From assembly GCA_964642855.1 (NCBI GenBank), contig CAZXSK010000005.1:1-64000 (forward strand): a DNA stretch of 64,000 bases. Direction: 5' to 3'. Under the pieces are notes generated by a model. That model was not told the DNA's origin. It did not search any database and worked only from the letters and a program-made list of their open reading frames with translations. The DNA is from CAZXSK01 sp964642855 (GTDB lineage Bacteria; Planctomycetota; Phycisphaerae; SM23-33). The position numbers and the translations under genes were made by a program. Positions 60,465-64,000 of this stretch are shown piece after piece (positions within the stretch are counted from its first letter, which is position 1; every line of letters begins with the position of its first letter).

Positions 60465-61577
60465 ATGCGGAAAAACAGCGTTGCCCCGAAGTTCGTGCTG
60501 TTTCTGGCACTGACCGCACTGCCCTGCCTGGCTCTGGCCCAGGACTTCGATCCCAACGACCCACCCCAGTTTGAGGTCGATGAGCTCGCCCTCGAGTCGG
60601 GATCCGTCCGCGCCTATCGCGACGACATTCTCCAATGGGTCAAACATTGGGCCAGAACCATCAAAGACTACGACAGCCAGGAGCTGACCATCAAGGCGCG
60701 CACCTCTCTCCTGCAAGGCTACAACCGGTACGAACTCGGCGCGTATCGGCGGCTGTATGCCAGGCAGGCGATGCAGGTTCTTCCTGCCCTGCTGAAGCTT
60801 GACGATACCGTCAAGCAGATCAATGTCGGCATCGTGCTTTCGCAGATGCCCGAAGCCGACGTTCGCGACGCCCTCAAGAGCATGGTCACCCACAGCAACC
60901 CCGGTCTGCGATACCTGGGTTGGCGCGGTTACGGCCGGGTCCGGACGGAGGTGCTCTCTCTGGGACAGACCGCGGCGGACGACCTGCTCAAGACGTGGTC
61001 GGAGAGTATCCAGCAGGAGAAATCGCCGGAAGTCATGTCTGCCGCGTGGGACGCTTTTGCGGTTCGCTCGGACCTGAGCGTTCCCGACGAGGTCCTCGTT
61101 GCCACGCGGAAGAAAGCCTTCGCCCTGGTCAAGAAGACCTGGACAACCGTGCCTCTTCGGATCCGTAAGGGTGACGAACGCCTGGCCGGCGCGTCGGTTG
61201 AGGGCATCCAGGCGATTTCCACGCTCTGGGCAACCGTAAAGGAAGACAAGACGACGCGCACGGAATCGCTCAAGCTGATTGTCGAAACCATGAACGCATC
61301 GTCTCTGGCCTACGCCGACGCCAACAGCACAGGCCCGGTCGCCCAGGCCAACTCGGGACTGCTGCTGGCCTGCGAAGAAGGTCTCAATGCGATGATGGGC
61401 TTCTCCGGCGAGGATGCCAAGGACCTCATCCAGTCTTCGCTCGTGGGTACCAAGGGTGGAGAGGAGAAAACCAAGGCGGTCCGTCTGGCAGTCATCCGAT
61501 GGATCGCTCTGCTGCCCGATGTGGAGATGCCCTCGGACCCTCTCGACGCCGAGAAGGGAAAGGACTCCGACGACTGA
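60465..61577 (+). CDS. Secreted helical protein of unknown function
   Basis: A 370-residue protein with a signal peptide (about 1-25, LALTALPCLALAQ). The mature part is mostly alpha-helical with loose repeat character (VLSQMPEADVRDALKSMVTH, ESIQQEKSPEVMSAAWDAFA), reminiscent of HEAT-like arrays. No enzyme motif was seen. The C-terminus is polar and acidic. It precedes a peptide-transporter operon by 112 bases and could be co-expressed, but the function is open. Confidence 0.75.
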   Translation: MRKNSVAPKFVLFLALTALPCLALAQDFDPNDPPQFEVDELALESGSVRAYRDDILQWVKHWARTIKDYDSQELTIKARTSLLQGYNRYELGAYRRLYARQAMQVLPALLKLDDTVKQINVGIVLSQMPEADVRDALKSMVTHSNPGLRYLGWRGYGRVRTEVLSLGQTAADDLLKTWSESIQQEKSPEVMSAAWDAFAVRSDLSVPDEVLVATRKKAFALVKKTWTTVPLRIRKGDERLAGASVEGIQAISTLWATVKEDKTTRTESLKLIVETMNASSLAYADANSTGPVAQANSGLLLACEEGLNAMMGFSGEDAKDLIQSSLVGTKGGEEKTKAVRLAVIRWIALLPDVEMPSDPLDAEKGKDSDD

Positions 61578-61689
61578 TCCTTGCCATCATCCCGCCGCCA
61601 CGCTACCGTGGCGAGGTCCGGCGGGCGGACCTGACCCCTCTTCCCGCCATAGCACGAGCGAGCATCTGCTCGTTTCCTGACCGACCAAT

Positions 61690-63696
61690 ATGAAGTGGTT
61701 CTATCCCATCGCGCTACTGGTCGTATTGGGCCTGACGCTCTGGCCGCTTCTGGTGCTGGAGGGCAATCCCCCTGACCAGTACGAGGGACAGATCGTCCGA
61801 TACGACATCTACGGTAGCGCCGTACGTTCCCTTGACCCTGCGACCTGCGGAGACACCACTTCTTCGTCATTTCAGGGCAATGTCTACGAAAGCCTCTACA
61901 CCTATCACTTCCTGAAACGGCCTCTCGAAATCATCCCGATGCTTGCCGAGGGCATGCCCGAAGTGTCCGAAGACGGGAAGACCTACACCATCCGCATCAA
62001 GCAGGGCATCAAGTTCCACCGCAATCCCTGCTTCGGCAAGTCAGAGGACCCGCAGCACCAGTGGGGCACGCGGGACGTCGAGGCAAAGGACTTCGTGCTG
62101 GCCTTCAAACGCATCGCCGACTACCACATCAACACCGGCCTGGCGTGGGCTTTCTGCGAACGAATCGCGGGCATCAAGGAGTACCGCGAGAAGACCCGAA
62201 GCTACAAAATCGGCGATTTCTCCCGCTATGACCTGCCCGTCGAGGGCCTCCAAGCCATCGACGCCAACACGCTGCAGATTTCCCTGGCGGAAACCTATCC
62301 GCAGTTCATCTACGTTCTGGCGATGCACGTGACAGCCCCCGTCGCTCGCGAGGCCGTGGACTATCACCTCGGCACCGAATCAGGCGACGGCCCGCGAGGC
62401 CGCGTCGAGATCCCCGTCGAGAAGCGGAGCACGGAGTTTCGAGAGGCCGAGGAAGTCGTTGGAACCGGTCCGTACATGTGGACGGAGTTCCAGCGGAAGA
62501 CGAAGATCGTCCTCGAACGCAACCCGGACTTTCGCAAGGACTACTACCCCACTGAAGGCTATCCGGGCGACCTCGACCGGGCCAATGAGATCCGCCGCGC
62601 GGTCCTGCAGGAAACCGGCGACCCGAACAAGGCCTCGGAAGCCTATGACCAAGTCATCGCAGCCACGAGCGATCGCGGGCGGGGACTGCTGGATGATGCG
62701 GGCAAGCGTGTACCGTTCATCGATGTCCTCCACTACGAGTTCGTCGAGGAGAGTTACTCCGCATGGATGCTGTTCCTCACCCGCCAGAGGGATATCTCCG
62801 GCATCGGCAAGGACGTTTTTGAGCAGGTTGTCCAGCCTGGGAAGGAACTCGCCCCGCGATGGAAGGAGAAGGGGATCCGCCTGAAGACCTACTCCCGGCC
62901 TGTGGTAACGTGGATCGCCTTCAACATGGAGGATCCCGTCGTCGGGCAGAGCAAGTCGTTGCGACAGGCGTTGTGCCTTGCGTTCGACGTTGAAAACTAC
63001 CTCAAGGTCCTGTTCAACGAACGCGGGCAAAGGGCGGTGAACGTGCTGCCCAGTTCCTTCAAGGGTCACGCCGAGGCAGGACCAGGGCCGTACAGTCGCC
63101 TGGATATGGATTTGGCGAAGGAAAAGATCGAGGCTGCGAAGAAGGAACTGGCCGACGTAGGGCAACTGGTGAATGGCAAGATCCCGGAACTGGTACTGGA
63201 CCTGCCCGGGAACACCGGAGAAATGATCCGTCGTGGTCAGTTCGTCAAGCAGCAATTCGCCAAGCTGGGCGTCGAACTCAAAACCGTGCCCAACGACTGG
63301 GCGAAGCTCCAGGAGAAGGTGCATAACAAACAGGTCCAGATGTACATGATGGGCTGGCAGGCGGACTACCCCGACGCCGAAAATTTCCTGCAGCTGTTCT
63401 ACTCCCCCAATATCGAAAAGCAGACCAACAACACCAACTACGTCAACCGGGAGTTTGATGGTCTCTACGAACAGGTTCGTGTCATGCAGGACTCTCCCGA
63501 GCGAACCCAGCTGTATGCGGACATGACCAACATCATCTCCGAAGATGTCCCGTTGCTGCTGCTTACCGAACCCGAAACGTATGTCTTGATCTATCAGTGG
63601 GTGAAGAACGTCAAGCCCCATCCGATCGGCTACGGGTACATCAAATACCGACGGTTGGACACAGAGCTTCGCCACGAGATGGGCGGCAGGGAGTAG
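61690..63696 (+). CDS. Oligopeptide ABC transporter substrate-binding protein
   Basis: A 668-residue SBP of the peptide/nickel class (family 5). An N-terminal hydrophobic segment (about 4-24) anchors or exports it, with no lipobox Cys. Family landmarks: YESLYTYHFLKRPLEIIPML, LAEGMPEVSEDGKTYTIRIK, KFHRNP, VGTGPYMWTEFQRKTKIVLE, RQALCLAFDVENYL, and WQADYPDAENFLQLFYSPN. It is longer than the usual 530-550 residues, with an insertion around 300-345. The permease gene starts 8 bases downstream. Confidence 0.93.
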   Translation: MKWFYPIALLVVLGLTLWPLLVLEGNPPDQYEGQIVRYDIYGSAVRSLDPATCGDTTSSSFQGNVYESLYTYHFLKRPLEIIPMLAEGMPEVSEDGKTYTIRIKQGIKFHRNPCFGKSEDPQHQWGTRDVEAKDFVLAFKRIADYHINTGLAWAFCERIAGIKEYREKTRSYKIGDFSRYDLPVEGLQAIDANTLQISLAETYPQFIYVLAMHVTAPVAREAVDYHLGTESGDGPRGRVEIPVEKRSTEFREAEEVVGTGPYMWTEFQRKTKIVLERNPDFRKDYYPTEGYPGDLDRANEIRRAVLQETGDPNKASEAYDQVIAATSDRGRGLLDDAGKRVPFIDVLHYEFVEESYSAWMLFLTRQRDISGIGKDVFEQVVQPGKELAPRWKEKGIRLKTYSRPVVTWIAFNMEDPVVGQSKSLRQALCLAFDVENYLKVLFNERGQRAVNVLPSSFKGHAEAGPGPYSRLDMDLAKEKIEAAKKELADVGQLVNGKIPELVLDLPGNTGEMIRRGQFVKQQFAKLGVELKTVPNDWAKLQEKVHNKQVQMYMMGWQADYPDAENFLQLFYSPNIEKQTNNTNYVNREFDGLYEQVRVMQDSPERTQLYADMTNIISEDVPLLLLTEPETYVLIYQWVKNVKPHPIGYGYIKYRRLDTELRHEMGGRE

Positions 63697-63704
63697 CATA
63701 GCCG

Positions 63705-64000
63705 ATGGGTACCTTCATCATCCGACGATTGGTCCAGGCGGTTCTCACCGTATTCGGTGTGATGCTGCTGACGTTCGTCCTGTTCCGGCTGGTTGCGGGG
63801 GACGTAACAGCCCAATTCGTGAACGTCAAACTCGGCAAGGAAGCCCGGGTAGCCTGGCTGCACCGGCACCACCTGGATCTGCCGATGGTCCTGAACGTCC
63901 AGCGGCATATCACGCTGCGAGATACCACCGACGGCAACAGCACTTTCAGCGTCGACGATGTCGGACCGGCCAAGGTTACTTCGGCTCTGCTGCTGCAGGC
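63705..64000 (+). CDS. Peptide ABC transporter permease (DppB/OppB-like), truncated by window end
   Basis: The first 98 residues of a permease starting at ATG 63705. The opening MGTFIIRRLVQAVLTVFGVM, followed by LTFVLFRLVAGD, is the first membrane helix and the cytoplasmic GD loop of the DppB family. The rest lies outside the window. Position after the binding protein supports a dpp/opp-type operon. Residues about 45-95 are an extracytoplasmic loop. Confidence 0.9.
   Translation, partial: MGTFIIRRLVQAVLTVFGVMLLTFVLFRLVAGDVTAQFVNVKLGKEARVAWLHRHHLDLPMVLNVQRHITLRDTTDGNSTFSVDDVGPAKVTSALLLQ

Overview
The window looks like a GC-rich chromosome segment from a planctomycete, most likely of the Phycisphaerae type. 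The clearest marker is a short basic protein at 38462 that matches the family shared by Planctomycetes, Verrucomicrobia and Chlamydiae. Supporting signs are lysine-rich histone-like extensions, many secreted proteins and lipoproteins of unknown role, carbohydrate-active enzymes (GH29, GH35, GH63-like, a sulfatase remnant, xylose isomerase, a sugar kinase) and HEAT, ankyrin and LamG proteins. This placement is an inference from gene content. A run of exactly 100 Ns at 37864-37963 shows that the sequence is a draft scaffold. I saw no rRNA, tRNA, CRISPR array, insertion sequence or prophage.

Layout. 1-7.9 kb: small secreted proteins, an alpha/beta-hydrolase lipoprotein, an aldo/keto reductase, a structured non-coding stretch, a TPR/SPINDLY-like glycosyltransferase, a GH63-like glycosidase and the remains of a sulfatase. 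8-19.3 kb: aspartate kinase with a histone-like tail, a lipoprotein, an anchored nuclease, a ClpP-class membrane protease, a large propeller-LamG-ankyrin lipoprotein, and a ParA-type ATPase paired with a small putative DNA-binding partner. 19.6-29 kb: a phosphatase/acetyltransferase pair; then a tight operon (DksA-like, lspA, M48-like protease, nucleoside deoxyribosyltransferase-like, rlmN, ECF sigma factor), followed by an anti-sigma factor, a secreted protein and ribD on the opposite strand.

29-38.8 kb: a phosphate-selective-porin-family protein with phased 11-bp repeats upstream, xylA, a HEAT-repeat protein, an Lpd-like flavoprotein, an alpha-L-fucosidase, a SPOR-like membrane protein interrupted by the gap, and the small basic protein. 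38.8-47.1 kb: an aminotransferase and then a compact acyl-carrier cluster (two hotdog dehydratases, a long ACP, two ketosynthases of which one lacks the second catalytic His, a membrane alpha/beta hydrolase and a GH3-type acyl-adenylating enzyme). This cluster is my best candidate for an undescribed pathway: it has the parts to build or modify an acyl chain and then activate or conjugate it.

47.1-64 kb: a beta-CASP nuclease, a SAM methyltransferase, a PfkB kinase, a DUF2520 reductase, a divergent FolD, metF with an unknown partner, a membrane protein with an Ada-like zinc site, HU, a GH35 beta-galactosidase, a secreted protein, and the start of a peptide ABC transporter that runs off the end of the window.
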